A DNA stretch of 64,000 nt from Acetobacterium sp. KB-1 (GCF_003260995.1 NZ_CP030040.1:1719620-1783619), one strand, 5' to 3'. Positions 1 to 8,742 are shown, numbered from the stretch's first letter. Translations and numbers: made by a program. Notes: a model not told the origin generated them from the letters alone.

Positions 1-234
1 CGAGTCCCGTAGAACCCGAATCGTCTCTCTGTTTTATTTCTCCGTTTCTCAACCACCAACTCAATAAGTTAAGTTGAATAAGTTAAGTGACAGGCACCGT
101 ATGACCCAGCCACTTCAAAAAAGAAAAGACGACCCGAGTCCCGAAGAACCCGAATCGCCTCTCTGTTTTATTTCTCTGTTTCTCAACCGCCAACTCAATA
201 AGTTAAGTTGAATAAGTTAAGTGACAGGCACCGT
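1..234. repeat. 100-bp direct repeat, two copies (1-100 and 135-234)
   Basis: Positions 1-100 and 135-234 are nearly identical with only a few substitutions. Both begin CGAGTCCCG and end GTGACAGGCACCGT. A 34-bp spacer lies between them, giving a 134-bp period. Each copy contains an internal short duplication, AATAAGTTAAGT. No coding potential is evident. The left copy starts at the window edge, so further units may lie outside. Confidence 0.85.
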
Positions 235-322
235 TACTATCTTTGGGTATAACCCTTTTGCCCACCACCCGCATAGCAGGTGGTTTATTGTTTTGCCCGC
301 TTTGCGTGCTCAACAGACTAAA

Positions 323-367
323 GTCAAAAAAAGAAGAAGCCCCATACCATTATGGTATAGGGCTTCT
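323..367 (-). terminator. Rho-independent terminator of the ChW surface protein gene
   Basis: A stem formed by AGAAGCCCCATACC and GGTATAGGGCTTCT has one mismatch. On the minus strand it is followed by a run of T (positions 326-332 read as A on the plus strand). It lies about 70 nt beyond the stop of the gene ending at 435. Confidence 0.8.
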
Positions 368-434
368 CTTTTCACTCTTTTCACTCATTTCATTCTAATG
401 GTAAGAATTTATAGAGTAACGTTTCGCGCTTTTG

Positions 435-3335
435 TTATTGGACTGTTAATGTGAAAACGTCTCCGTTTGCTAATGTCATTGTTAATACATCATCAGCTGA
501 TGCACCAGTGAATGTTACAGGGGTTGTTCCATCTGTTTGATAAACTACACCATCTGTAATAACAACTTCTTTATTACCTTCTGAATCTATTGGAGCAAGA
601 ATAGTTCCTGCACCATCAGTTACAAAATTAGCAATACCAGTGAAATCATAGTCTGCAGTATTACCATAAGCATCAAGAAGAATTAAATCATTTGTGCTTA
701 ATGCTAATTGAGAAGCAGCACCTGCATTTACAATTACGGCAGTAGCAGTATCATTCAATCCGCTATATGTTACATCCTGTACAATAGCAGCACCTGCTAT
801 ACCAGCTGGTACAGTAGTTGTAGCTACACCATTTACAAAAGTTACATTTCTTAAGTAAGTATCAGTACCATCAGAAATTGTTGCAACACCAGAGCCGTTA
901 TAAGTTGTATATGCAACTGAAGCTCCTTTATAGGCGTTAATTGTTAAGCCAATGGTATCTCCAGATGTATATTCAGAAGCATTTGTAGTTACTGCTATTG
1001 ATGTTAATGGATCAACAATAGTAAAGTTGAATGCTTGACTATCAACAGCGGCTGCAGGTGTAGCAGCATCCATTAATGTATAGGTTACTGTATCAGTACC
1101 TAAAGTAGCTGCAGAAGTAATTGTTGAAGTAAATGTAGCAGCAGAAAGTGCTGTAGTTGATGCAATATAATTTGTTCCACCTGAAGTAACTGCAATATCT
1201 ACTGTATAACCTGCAGTTGTAAATACTTCTGCTCCAGTCATATCATCACCATATTGGTCAACCACTTTAAAGGTTACTGTTGTAGTAGCACCACTTGATG
1301 GGATTGAAGCACTTGGTGCAGTAACAACCTGTAACTCACTTGGTAAACGTTCTTCTAATACTTCAACAGTTGCTGTTGAAACTGCGCCTGTAAGTTTATT
1401 TACTAATGTAAGAGTATATGTTCCTTCAGTTGCTGCTGTGAAAGTAATATTTTCACCAGTCGCATCTACATTACCAACTGTTAATGTTCCGGCTCCTGAA
1501 ACAGAAACATTAAATAAACTTCCAGGTGTTGTCAGATCTAAATTCGCAACAGAACTAGCTGCCATTTCAGTACCATACTGATCAGCAAATACTACTGGTA
1601 ATTCAAAAGTAGTATTATCACCAGCAATAATTTCAGAATCTCCGAAAGTTGCTGTATTAGCAGCAGGTGTTGCATAAACTGTTATAGGAAGTGTTGAAAC
1701 TGTTCCAGCATCCCCATTTATTGCAGTAATTACAACAGTACCATCATTTACAACATTAACTGACAGAACACCATCAACAACCTGAACATTGTTAATAATA
1801 GTAGCATCTGAAGTTATAAACTGAATAGCACCAATAGTTTGAGGCATAGCCGCAGAACCTAATGCTGGAAGTGTAACTTCATTACCAAAGTTGTCTGCAG
1901 CAGCATATGTTAATTCTACCATACCTGCTCCTTCAGTTAATCGATCAGATCCCTCAGGAACAACTACTTCACCTAATCCAAATGATGCAACAAAAATATT
2001 TGAAACTGTAATATCTTTTGTAGCCACAATTGTTGTATCTGCATCTAATACGCCTGTTACTCTTAATACATCACCAAGCTGTGCATTAGCAATAGTATTA
2101 AGTGTTAAATAGGTAAATGCACCATCAGTAGCAGCAACTGTTCTTGTTGAAGCAGTTGTGTTAACAACAGACCATGTGAATGCATTTGAATTTCTTGTCA
2201 TTTCATCGCCATACTGGTCATATACCATGTAGTTTACCTGTGCAGCAGCATCAGCAGCTACGTTTGCTGTAATAATATTAACTGTTGTTACTGTCTGCGC
2301 TTCAACAACAGTTGTTGCAGAATCAGTACCTAAATCAATACCTGCAGCAGTTACTGTATAAGTACCAGCAAGTAAATTAGAAACTCTTGACAATTCAACA
2401 CTCATACCATCAGCTGCCCATACAGGTGCTAACATAGTTGTAGTGGTAGATCCTCTTTGTACATCGAAAGTGATTAATGCTTGATCAGCTGCGCTGATAG
2501 CGGTATTGAATGAAACTGTTAATGTTGTTGCACTTGTAGCTTCAACACCAGTCATGCTAGTAACCATTGTCAATGCTTCAATCGCTGCGTTAATAGCCGC
2601 TGTCGCTGCATCAACTTCTGCCTGAGTATTAGCATCAGTTACAACATTATCTGTTAATGCTGTTTGAAGAGCTGCCCAGCTTTCAGCTGTGTAATCAGTT
2701 TCTGTCAAAGCTGCAGCTGCTGCTACTGCTGCTTCATAAGCAGTCATATCAGCTTTAGTCTGTACGATTTTAATCTCAAGAGCTTCTAATCGTAAGCCAG
2801 AACCAGTGGTTCCTAACTGAGCGCCATCAGCATACCATTCGGTATCGCCAATGTTTTGAACATGGCCGCGGTACTCTACTGAGTAACCAGTAGCTATATT
2901 GCCTTCGTCATCCACTAATGAAATCTGAATCGCTTCGATTCTCAGGCCTTCGCCTTTAGTTCCTGCCATTGTACCGTCTTCAACAAAGCCCATCCAGCCT
3001 TTGTTTTGAACGTGTACCTGGTATTTAATGTGAAGTCCGGCTGGAGCAGTATCTGCTAATTTAATCCAGGATGCTTCCAATCTCAGGCCTTCGCCTACTG
3101 TTCCTAATCGTTCTGGTCCTTGAATCCAAGTACCATCCAATGGAAAGTCACCTTTGTTCTGTACGTGTCCACGGTATTCAACGCCTACATCTGATACGTC
3201 TGATGTTTGAGCGCCGAATATTCCTGCAAAGAAATCCGCAACTGGGTTTGTTTTTTCAGCCGCGAATACACTTGTAGAGAATACCATGGAAAGCATCATC
3301 AATACTGATAAAATGCTAACTGTAATCTTCTTCAT
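435..3335 (-). CDS. Secreted ChW-repeat/FIVAR/Ig-like surface protein, possible S-layer-type wall protein
   Basis: The 966-residue protein begins with a signal peptide (MKKITVSILSVLMMLSMVFS, cut near AFA-AE). Three ChW repeats follow at about residues 50-200, recognisable by G[LW]R[LI]EA and VQNKGW/VQNIGD blocks. A FIVAR-like helical segment lies at about 205-255. The rest is Thr/Ala/Val-rich Ig-like modules, several carrying a D-QYG-[DE]-[ED]-M signature near residues 370, 586 and 695, with degenerate forms near 483 and 890. Known family knowledge: ChW repeats are clostridial cell-surface modules thought to bind wall or ligands. No catalytic domain is visible. Size, composition, strong promoter and single-gene unit suggest an abundant surface or S-layer protein, which is inference. 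The ATG follows GGAGG. A ChW amidase at 33234 shares the repeat type. Confidence 0.85.
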   Translation of the reverse strand: MKKITVSILSVLMMLSMVFSTSVFAAEKTNPVADFFAGIFGAQTSDVSDVGVEYRGHVQNKGDFPLDGTWIQGPERLGTVGEGLRLEASWIKLADTAPAGLHIKYQVHVQNKGWMGFVEDGTMAGTKGEGLRIEAIQISLVDDEGNIATGYSVEYRGHVQNIGDTEWYADGAQLGTTGSGLRLEALEIKIVQTKADMTAYEAAVAAAAALTETDYTAESWAALQTALTDNVVTDANTQAEVDAATAAINAAIEALTMVTSMTGVEATSATTLTVSFNTAISAADQALITFDVQRGSTTTTMLAPVWAADGMSVELSRVSNLLAGTYTVTAAGIDLGTDSATTVVEAQTVTTVNIITANVAADAAAQVNYMVYDQYGDEMTRNSNAFTWSVVNTTASTRTVAATDGAFTYLTLNTIANAQLGDVLRVTGVLDADTTIVATKDITVSNIFVASFGLGEVVVPEGSDRLTEGAGMVELTYAAADNFGNEVTLPALGSAAMPQTIGAIQFITSDATIINNVQVVDGVLSVNVVNDGTVVITAINGDAGTVSTLPITVYATPAANTATFGDSEIIAGDNTTFELPVVFADQYGTEMAASSVANLDLTTPGSLFNVSVSGAGTLTVGNVDATGENITFTAATEGTYTLTLVNKLTGAVSTATVEVLEERLPSELQVVTAPSASIPSSGATTTVTFKVVDQYGDDMTGAEVFTTAGYTVDIAVTSGGTNYIASTTALSAATFTSTITSAATLGTDTVTYTLMDAATPAAAVDSQAFNFTIVDPLTSIAVTTNASEYTSGDTIGLTINAYKGASVAYTTYNGSGVATISDGTDTYLRNVTFVNGVATTTVPAGIAGAAIVQDVTYSGLNDTATAVIVNAGAASQLALSTNDLILLDAYGNTADYDFTGIANFVTDGAGTILAPIDSEGNKEVVITDGVVYQTDGTTPVTFTGASADDVLTMTLANGDVFTLTVQ

Positions 3336-3570
3336 ACTTTGTTTCCTCCGTTGTTAAATTTTGGGTTTTTTATCCGGAAGTCCCAGCAATAACTTTTACA
3401 TTAATCGCCTGGAAATTCCAGAGCTTAATTTTGCTCCATATTTGGGTTCTGGATTTACCTCTTAACTGTCCCTCTTTCCTCCTTCCTAATTTTAGCTAGC
3501 GAACCATCATTGCTACAAAAATAGCTGGTTGGCCAATACAGTGAAACGGTAAACCGAGAAAGAGCGTTCT
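3336..3570 (-). promoter_or_regulatory. Long structured 5' leader of the surface protein gene
   Basis: From the predicted promoter (3577-3605) to the ATG there are about 235 nt. The leader RNA can form several hairpins, for example GAGC-N8-GCTC and a GCGATTAA/TTATTGC pairing, before the GGAGG site. I do not recognise a known riboswitch class. It could be a stabilising leader, as often seen for abundant surface proteins. Confidence 0.45.
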
Positions 3571-3576
3571 TGTATG

Positions 3577-3605
3577 ATTTTACACCTTCTTATGATGTTT
3601 TGCAA
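3577..3605 (-). promoter_or_regulatory. Sigma-A type promoter for the surface protein gene
   Basis: On the minus strand TTGCAA is followed after exactly 17 nt by TAAAAT. This is close to the TTGACA-17-TATAAT consensus and correctly oriented toward the gene starting at 3335. Confidence 0.6.
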
Positions 3606-4001
3606 TAAATATCGTTGTCATTTCAAATAAAAATCGGGATTTTAACATTTTCAAAATCCAAAAAACTGGTTTTGTCTCACATCGCTTACAAATTCTAGTC
3701 TTTTAGTTTGACAATGTGTCCAATACTTTCAATTTTGACCAAACCAACTGCCGGTTTTTGGATAAATATGGTGAATCGTAATGGCGATGATGACAGCGAT
3801 CAGCTCCCTTCTATAATCGTACTTACTATTAGTACTTACCACTGATACACGTTTTCAAACATAATTTTTATAATTCTTTGTTACAACTGGTTAACGTTTG
3901 AGGTGGGGGTTTTATTGCATGGGATTTTATTTTTTTATTTTTTTTATTTTTTTTATTTTTTTTATTTTTTTATTTTTTGCACATGGGGGCAGTTTGCTTT
4001 T

Positions 4002-4030
4002 GCGGGCGATTGATAATCGCCCCTACGAAC
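4002..4030. repeat. Dispersed GGGCGAT/ATCGCCC palindromic repeat
   Basis: The palindrome GCGGGCGATTGATAATCGCC is followed by CCTACGAAC. It is the same family as the copies at 4133, 9610, 9643, 10759-10925, 38226, 59877 and 59946. When read through, it encodes the recurring peptide RAIDNRPY, a mark of a repeat, not a gene. Confidence 0.85.
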
Positions 4031-4075
4031 TTGGCTCGACCATGACCATGACCATGACACAGATGTTATCTCTTA

Positions 4076-4216
4076 TTAACCTATACCGAGTGGCTCGGCT
4101 ATGACACGGGGAGATTTCGCCTTTCATCCCTAGCGGGCGATCACTGATCGCCCCTACGTTAAATCTTTAATTGAACATATCTCTGTGGCTCGGCCATGAA
4201 ATGGAGACATTTCATA
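4076..4216. repeat. GACACGGGGACATTT-type dispersed repeat, two copies
   Basis: TACCGAGTGGCTCGGCTATG continuing as ACACGGGGAGATTTCGCC lies at about 4084-4121. GTGGCTCGGCCATGAAATGG followed by AGACATTTC lies at about 4182-4212. Related copies occur at 8083-8141, 8743-8800 and 11991-12100. Confidence 0.65.
4133..4158. repeat. Dispersed GGGCGAT/ATCGCCC palindromic repeat
   Basis: GCGGGCGATCACTGATCGCC followed by CCTACG. The loop bases differ from the 4002 copy while the stem is conserved. Confidence 0.8.
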
Positions 4217-4225
4217 GCCAAGCTT

Positions 4226-5341
4226 CTAGCTTAATGGTTCTTCTGGGACTGCTTCGGTTTCTTCTGTGACTTCTTCCGGGGTGGTGGGTTTGGTTTCGCT
4301 TAACGGGGTTTTCTCCTCGTCCACGGCTTCGGTTTCTTTTTCGGTTACTTTTTCAGTTTCTTTTTCGGCTTCGACCGGTTCGACCGGGAGGGTCGGTGAA
4401 ACGGTGGTGGCAGCCGGGGTTTTATTAACGGCTGGATCAACGATCTCCTCGGTTTGATTATTGGGTTGTGTTATTTCCGGCTCTGCTTCTGGTGTCACTG
4501 CCGGGGTTTCTTCGTCCGGGGTGGTGGGTTTGTCTTTGGTCTCTTTTTTTGACCCGTCGCTCTTTATTACCTTGGTCAGATCGACTGATTTTTCTTTGGA
4601 AACTTCCAGTAAATCCGTCAGCGACATCGCCGCCAGCGCATCCATGGTCAGGGAGCTGTCAGCCATAACCAGTTCCTTCATGACATTGAGTTTACCGGTG
4701 GAAACGCTGTATTGTTCGGCCTCAGTAAGGGTTTGACTATCAGTAACGACGGTTTGCCTAACCACGGTGGCGTTAATGTCTTCGGCGGTGGCACTGTCTT
4801 TTATCACCTGATTAAGCGATACAGCCAGATCATCCGCTTTAGCGGTACTCTGATTTTCGACACTCACCATGACCACGCTTTTGCTTTCATCCAGGTAGCC
4901 GTTTTTTATCATCGTGGTGATAATCACCCCGACGGAGTCTTCCAGGTTGGTCTGATTGAGGTGTTTTTCATCCAGCAGCGCCTGAACATTCTGGTCAAAG
5001 GCTTTCACCGCTAAGATCTGTTTGTGCTTGTTGGTCACAATTTCGACACTCTGGTTGGCGTCCAGGGCAATGATGCTTTCTGGCGATTTAAACTCTCCAA
5101 ACCAGGTGGTTATACAAATCAAGATCACCAGAGCTCCGGCGAAGGCCATGGATAAGGGCTTTGCGGCCAGCCGTATCCGTCCATTTCGCTGGGTTGCGGG
5201 TGCCACTTGCCGGGTGATGGTGTCGTGCTCAGTCATTTTGAGTACCGGCATGGCGGCCAGCTTTTCAAAATCCAGAGCCGGGGCCTGGCTGATTGCGCGT
5301 TTTAGAGACGCTTCTATATTTAGTTTTTGATGATGGCTCAT
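4226..5341 (-). CDS. RsgI-like membrane anti-sigma factor
   Basis: The 371-residue protein has a cytoplasmic N-terminal part (1-60), one membrane segment at about 62-82 (LSMAFAGALVILICITTWF) and an extracellular part beginning with the block ALDANQSVEIVTNKHKQIL. That block resembles the DVNPSIEL... segment of RsgI-type anti-sigma factors. The C-terminal 100 residues are a Pro/Glu/Thr-rich low-complexity linker, probably crossing or lying in the wall. It overlaps the sigma gene stop by one base (TAATG), so the two are translationally coupled. Inference: it holds the sigma factor at the membrane and releases it on an outside signal. No carbohydrate-binding or protease domain is seen at the C-terminus, unlike clostridial RsgI sensors. 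Confidence 0.75.
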   Translation of the reverse strand: MSHHQKLNIEASLKRAISQAPALDFEKLAAMPVLKMTEHDTITRQVAPATQRNGRIRLAAKPLSMAFAGALVILICITTWFGEFKSPESIIALDANQSVEIVTNKHKQILAVKAFDQNVQALLDEKHLNQTNLEDSVGVIITTMIKNGYLDESKSVVMVSVENQSTAKADDLAVSLNQVIKDSATAEDINATVVRQTVVTDSQTLTEAEQYSVSTGKLNVMKELVMADSSLTMDALAAMSLTDLLEVSKEKSVDLTKVIKSDGSKKETKDKPTTPDEETPAVTPEAEPEITQPNNQTEEIVDPAVNKTPAATTVSPTLPVEPVEAEKETEKVTEKETEAVDEEKTPLSETKPTTPEEVTEETEAVPEEPLS

Positions 5342-5934
5342 TAGATCACCTCCTGTTCGATGAGATATTTTTTCAATTTTTTTAAGCCGCGATGATATTT
5401 TGATAAAACGGTTGATAGCTTCATCTCCAGGCTTTTGGCAATTTCGCGGTGGGTAAACCCGGAAATGGCGTGTAAAAGAATAATTTCGGTTTCTTCACTA
5501 CTGAGAATTTTTAGTGCAGTTTGAAGCACCAGTCGGTCTTCGGCATCGCTGACATAGGAAAAATTCAGATCGTTTTCCATATCGGTCAATGTGATGCTAT
5601 CATTTTTCTGTTTACTGCGGATTTTGCTGACGGACAGATTCCGGGCGATGGTAAAGACCCAGGCCATTGGTTTACCCATGGGCTTATAAAGATGGGCGGC
5701 CGCCCTAATCTTTAGATAGGTGTCCTGGACGACATCCAGGGCATCGTCATGGTTTTTTAAGGTTGACAACACAAAGGCATAGACGGTTCGTTCCGTCTGG
5801 CGGTAAAATTCTTCGAAGGCGGCCATATCTCCTGCGGCAATCCGGGTGAAAATGGCTTCATCGATATTTATTTTTTTTTCGTATTGTGTGTTTTCTGTGT
5901 TATCCGGTACCACCATTGCAAGGAATAGTTTCAT
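5341..5934 (-). CDS. ECF-type sigma-70 family RNA polymerase sigma factor
   Basis: The 197-residue protein has sigma region 2 at about 40-105 (FEEFYRQTERTVYAF, DVVQDTYLKI, WVFTIARN) and region 4 at about 140-190 (LLHAISGFTHREIAKSLEM, LKKLKKYL). Region 3 is absent, as is normal for the ECF group. It sits directly upstream of its likely anti-sigma partner with a TAATG overlap. A GGGGG site lies nine bases before the chosen ATG, and another Met at residue 7 is possible. Target genes cannot be read from the sequence, though surface or cell-wall genes nearby are candidates. Confidence 0.85.
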   Translation of the reverse strand: MKLFLAMVVPDNTENTQYEKKINIDEAIFTRIAAGDMAAFEEFYRQTERTVYAFVLSTLKNHDDALDVVQDTYLKIRAAAHLYKPMGKPMAWVFTIARNLSVSKIRSKQKNDSITLTDMENDLNFSYVSDAEDRLVLQTALKILSSEETEIILLHAISGFTHREIAKSLEMKLSTVLSKYHRGLKKLKKYLIEQEVI

Positions 5935-6493
5935 CAGGTATAACCCCCAACATTATATTAACGTTTTTTTATCACGTTTTATTGCATTGCTTTTTAAAAT
6001 TAATTTTAACGTACTGCCTATTATCAGCTAAAAAGTGAAAAAAGGCAAGATGTGGCGTGGTGTGTGCCAAACTTTTTTTTGTTGCGTCACTTCTTCGGGC
6101 TGGTTTCTTTCTCATCTATAAGTTATATTAAAGAATTTTGCAAATCAAACTGGCAATTTCCCGGTTGCGGGCGATGGTCTGACCCCTTGGTCATCACGAA
6201 TCTTTAAATCTTTAATTTATAGTATAACACAGGTCGATTAAGAATTTGTAGTCTTATGGTTATTTAAGGAAGGTTTTTAAAACCGCCGATGCCTGTTATC
6301 GCTGCTGTTTATACTGCGGTACCCGGGTGAATTTTTATCTCAGGGGTGCCAAGGTTTATAGGTGACTTTTTTTAGTTCACGTGATAGAATGTATCTATTA
6401 TGGGAATATAGAAATTAACCGTTTCAAATGCACACGATAACAGGCTTTGTTTGGTGATGTCTTGGGGATGATTTTTTATGAAGGAGTATTATA
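5935..6493. other. Gene-free intergenic region between divergent units
   Basis: No gene is convincing here. A TATAAT at 5952-5957 (minus strand) could serve the sigma gene, but without a clear -35. On the plus strand a short inverted repeat, GTGAC...GTTCAC, lies near 6361-6380 upstream of the receptor gene. No riboswitch or RNA gene was recognised. Confidence 0.5.
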
Positions 6494-7549
6494 ATGGAAA
6501 AAAAGTTAAGCTACACCGTCGATGAACTCATTGATTTAAATGTCTTGCAGCAGTTTCAGGACAGTTTTGCCAAGGCCCTGGGGATGGCCAGCGTTTCGGT
6601 GGATAATGTCAAAGGGACGATTACCGAACCCAGCAATTTTACTGATTTTTGTATGAAATACACCCGTGGCTCCACTGAGGGGAACAAGCGCTGTGTTGCC
6701 TGTGATATTGAAGGCGGTAAAAAATCCGGGAATACCGGCAAGCCGGCGGTTTATTCCTGCCATGCCGGACTGGTCGATTTTGCGGCGCCCATTATGGTGG
6801 ATGGTCAGCAGATTGGCGCAATCCTCGGCGGTCAGGTGCTGGATGCGCCCCCCGACGAAGATAAGTTTCGCCGGATCGCCCGGGAAATTGGCGTCGATGA
6901 AGATGAATACATTGCGGCCCTGCGAAAAATCACCATTGTTCCGCGGGAAAAAATTAATGCCGCCGCCGATATGCTTTATGTCTTTGCCAATTCTATTTCT
7001 AAAATGGGCCATCACAACCGCTTACTGGTTGATGAAACCGAAAAATTCCAGGTTATTTCTGAAGATATGTTTGAAAACATTCGCTCGGTAACCGATGTGG
7101 TTAATAATTTTTCAACCCAGATTGAGTCGCTGATTAAAGCATCGGACGAACTACTGGAATCTTCGACAATTTCCAAGAATAAGGTAAAAGAAACCGATTC
7201 AATTCTTAAATTTATTCGCGATGTTGCCACCCAAACCAATCTGCTGGGACTAAACGCCGCCATTGAAGCCACCCGGGCCGGTGAATTTGGCCGGGGCTTT
7301 AACGTCGTCGCCGATGAGGTCCGGAAACTGGCCGTCATGAGTGTGGATTCTGCTAAGAAGATTGAAACCATTCTTGACAGCATTGTTTTAAGTATGAACT
7401 CGGTGGAATCTCAGGCATCTAAGTCCTTCAAGATCATCAGCGAACATCAGGCAGCGATGGGCGAAATTAATGAAAAACTGAGTATGCTTAATCAGATCTC
7501 CGATAAGCTCAAGGTTGAGATTAAGAATTTGCAAGATAATTTATACTAG
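6494..7549 (+). CDS. Soluble PocR-domain methyl-accepting chemotaxis-type receptor
   Basis: The 351-residue protein has no membrane segment. Residues 10-175 form a PocR sensory domain, with the cysteine pattern RCVACD and [14 protein letters not shown] typical of that family. Residues 200-345 form a short MCP signalling domain with the hairpin-tip sequence [18 protein letters not shown] followed by [10 protein letters not shown]. PocR domains are known to bind small organic ligands, and the conserved Cys residues may hold a metal or cluster. Inference: a cytoplasmic chemoreceptor feeding CheA/CheW, none of which lies in the window. An AAGGAG site precedes the ATG and a terminator follows. Confidence 0.88.
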   Translation: MEKKLSYTVDELIDLNVLQQFQDSFAKALGMASVSVDNVKGTITEPSNFTDFCMKYTRGSTEGNKRCVACDIEGGKKSGNTGKPAVYSCHAGLVDFAAPIMVDGQQIGAILGGQVLDAPPDEDKFRRIAREIGVDEDEYIAALRKITIVPREKINAAADMLYVFANSISKMGHHNRLLVDETEKFQVISEDMFENIRSVTDVVNNFSTQIESLIKASDELLESSTISKNKVKETDSILKFIRDVATQTNLLGLNAAIEATRAGEFGRGFNVVADEVRKLAVMSVDSAKKIETILDSIVLSMNSVESQASKSFKIISEHQAAMGEINEKLSMLNQISDKLKVEIKNLQDNLY

Positions 7550-7557
7550 AATTAATT

Positions 7558-7580
7558 GGCGGGGGAACCCGCCTTTTTTG
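7558..7580 (+). terminator. Rho-independent terminator after the PocR receptor
   Basis: GGCGGG-GGAA-CCCGCC is followed directly by TTTTTT, nine bases after the stop codon. Confidence 0.9.
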
Positions 7581-7617
7581 CTTTTTTGGCATCTTTTTTT
7601 GTTGGCTTCCATTATAT

Positions 7618-7652
7618 TGGTGTGACCCTGTTGTCACACCATTTTTATTTTA
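7618..7652 (+). promoter_or_regulatory. Hairpin before the holin gene, possible attenuator
   Basis: GGTGTGAC-CCTGTT-GTCACACC is a perfect 8-bp stem followed by ATTTTTATTTT, then the AAAGGAGGT site of the holin gene. It may terminate transcription or act as an attenuator within the leader. Confidence 0.5.
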
Positions 7653-7671
7653 GAAAGGAGGTAAAAACGAG

Positions 7672-8067
7672 ATGAAGACGATTTTAACGGTGTTGCCACG
7701 GTGTTTTGCTGTTTTGGGATCGGTTATCGGGTTTCTTTTGGGCGGGTTTGACGGGTATTTGTATACACTGCTGGGCCTGATTTTAATTGATTATCTGACT
7801 GGGCTGGTGCTGGCAGCGGCAAAGCGGCAGGTGTCGAGCCAAATTGGTTTTGTCGGGATTATGAAAAAGATGCTTATTCTGGTGATGGTGGCCCTGGGTC
7901 ACCTACTGGATGTTAACCTGCTGGGTGGCGGTGCCGCCCTGCGAACGGCGGTTATTTTCTTTTATGCGGCTAATGAAGGGATCAGCATTACCGAAAATCT
8001 GGCGGCACTGGGGTTCCCGATGCCACAGCAGTTAAAACAGGTGCTTAAGCAATTGAGCGAGGATTGA
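7672..8067 (+). CDS. Phage/toxin-secretion type holin (holin_4 family)
   Basis: The 131-residue membrane protein has about three hydrophobic segments: VLPRCFAVLGSVIGFLLGG, TLLGLILIDYLTGLVLAAA and MLILVMVALGHLLDVNLLGG. The LIDYLTGL and VIFFYAANEGISITENLA blocks fit the TcdE/UtxA-like holin family. Known members make membrane lesions for endolysin or toxin release. There are no phage structural genes nearby. It sits instead with two small DUF proteins and a sigma factor, so it may belong to a host-encoded release module. A strong AAAGGAGGT site precedes the start. Confidence 0.85.
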   Translation: MKTILTVLPRCFAVLGSVIGFLLGGFDGYLYTLLGLILIDYLTGLVLAAAKRQVSSQIGFVGIMKKMLILVMVALGHLLDVNLLGGGAALRTAVIFFYAANEGISITENLAALGFPMPQQLKQVLKQLSED

Positions 8068-8082
8068 TTTACCGAGGGGGCC

Positions 8083-8141
8083 GGGGCGTATACGAAGGCG
8101 AGGGGCCCGGGCATGACACGGGGACATTTCATGCCCTACCT
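8083..8141. repeat. GACACGGGGACATTT-type dispersed repeat
   Basis: GGGCATGACACGGGGACATT followed by TCATGCCCTACC, in the gap between holin and DUF1659 genes. Similar sequence occurs at 4084, 8743 and 11991-12100. Confidence 0.7.
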
Positions 8142-8219
8142 GAACTGTAAAAATTCTTGTGGCACCTTTTTGCTGGTTGTTCCATTTATCAGTATACCAG
8201 ATGAAAGGAGGTACACATA

Positions 8220-8438
8220 ATGCCAGTAACAACAGATTTTATCAGTAACAAGCTGCAGGTTCGCTCGAACCATGGGATGGTGGATGGTAAGGAAGTGATT
8301 AAGTCACGGACTTATTCCAACCTGAAAGAAACGGCCGTCGATGATGATCTTTATGCTGTCGCCGAAGCACTTGCAGATCTGCAGGTTCCGGCCATGGAAG
8401 AAGTACTCAAAATTGAGACGAGTCTCTTGATTCCTTAA
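8220..8438 (+). CDS. DUF1659-family small protein
   Basis: The 72-residue soluble protein fits the DUF1659 family, whose function is unknown. Visible features are an N-terminal NKLQVRSNHG block, SRTYSNLKETAVDDDLYAVA, and a short C-terminal beta-like end (VLKIETSLLIP). The family commonly occurs as a neighbour of DUF2922, as here. A very strong AAAGGAGGT site precedes the ATG, suggesting high expression. Inference: it works together with the holin and the next small protein. Confidence 0.75.
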   Translation: MPVTTDFISNKLQVRSNHGMVDGKEVIKSRTYSNLKETAVDDDLYAVAEALADLQVPAMEEVLKIETSLLIP

Positions 8439-8475
8439 GACACCTAAAAAATTTTAGTAAAGGAGGTAAAAAATT

Positions 8476-8700
8476 ATGGCAGAAATTAAAGCTACAATGG
8501 TCTTTGCACGGGCTGACGGTAAAAACGCCACCATTTCAGTGCCGGATGCTGATCCGGCGGTGACCGAGACCCAAATGAACGCGACAATGGATGAAATCCT
8601 GACCCGCAATGTGTTTGCACCAGATCATAGTGAACTGGTCAAAAAAGTCAGCGGAAAGCTGATTAGCACCACAACGAATGATTTTGAGATGACGGTATAA
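8476..8700 (+). CDS. DUF2922-family small protein
   Basis: The 74-residue soluble protein fits DUF2922, with the blocks ATMVFARADGKNATISVPDA and a central helix with ETQMNATMDEILTRN. Function is unknown. It follows the DUF1659 gene by 37 bases, again with a strong AAAGGAGGT site, and a terminator closes the unit. Small size, lack of a membrane segment and strong translation signals suggest an abundant cytoplasmic or exported partner protein. Confidence 0.75.
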   Translation: MAEIKATMVFARADGKNATISVPDADPAVTETQMNATMDEILTRNVFAPDHSELVKKVSGKLISTTTNDFEMTV

Positions 8701-8708
8701 AGGATAAA

Positions 8709-8733
8709 GCGGGGGTGACCCCCGCTTTTTTTT
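8709..8733 (+). terminator. Rho-independent terminator after DUF2922
   Basis: GCGGGGG-TGA-CCCCCGC followed by eight T, nine bases after the stop codon. Confidence 0.92.
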
Positions 8734-8742
8734 ATCATTTTT

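Larger units (their letters stand above)
3606..4225. other. Gene-free region with poly-T tract and dispersed repeats
   Basis: No convincing gene is seen here. The stretch holds an unusual run of about 50 nt of T broken by single A residues (about 3926-3977). It also holds two GGGCGAT-type hairpin repeats (4002-4030, 4133-4158) and two copies of the GACACGGGGAGATTT-type repeat (about 4076-4132 and 4180-4216). Short reading frames here are made of repeat sequence. Confidence 0.7.

Noticed and set aside
221-454. 77-codon frame on the plus strand at the left edge
   Set aside because: It runs through the 100-bp repeat and a terminator, has no ribosome site and overlaps the end of the surface protein gene.
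3336-3570. Cyclic-di-AMP or cyclic-di-GMP riboswitch in the surface protein leader
   Set aside because: Some purine-rich blocks look similar at first sight, but the conserved core sequences of these classes are missing.
3898-4104. 68-codon frame across the poly-T tract
   Set aside because: It is made of low-complexity Phe codons and the dispersed repeats (RAIDNRPYE), so it is not a gene.
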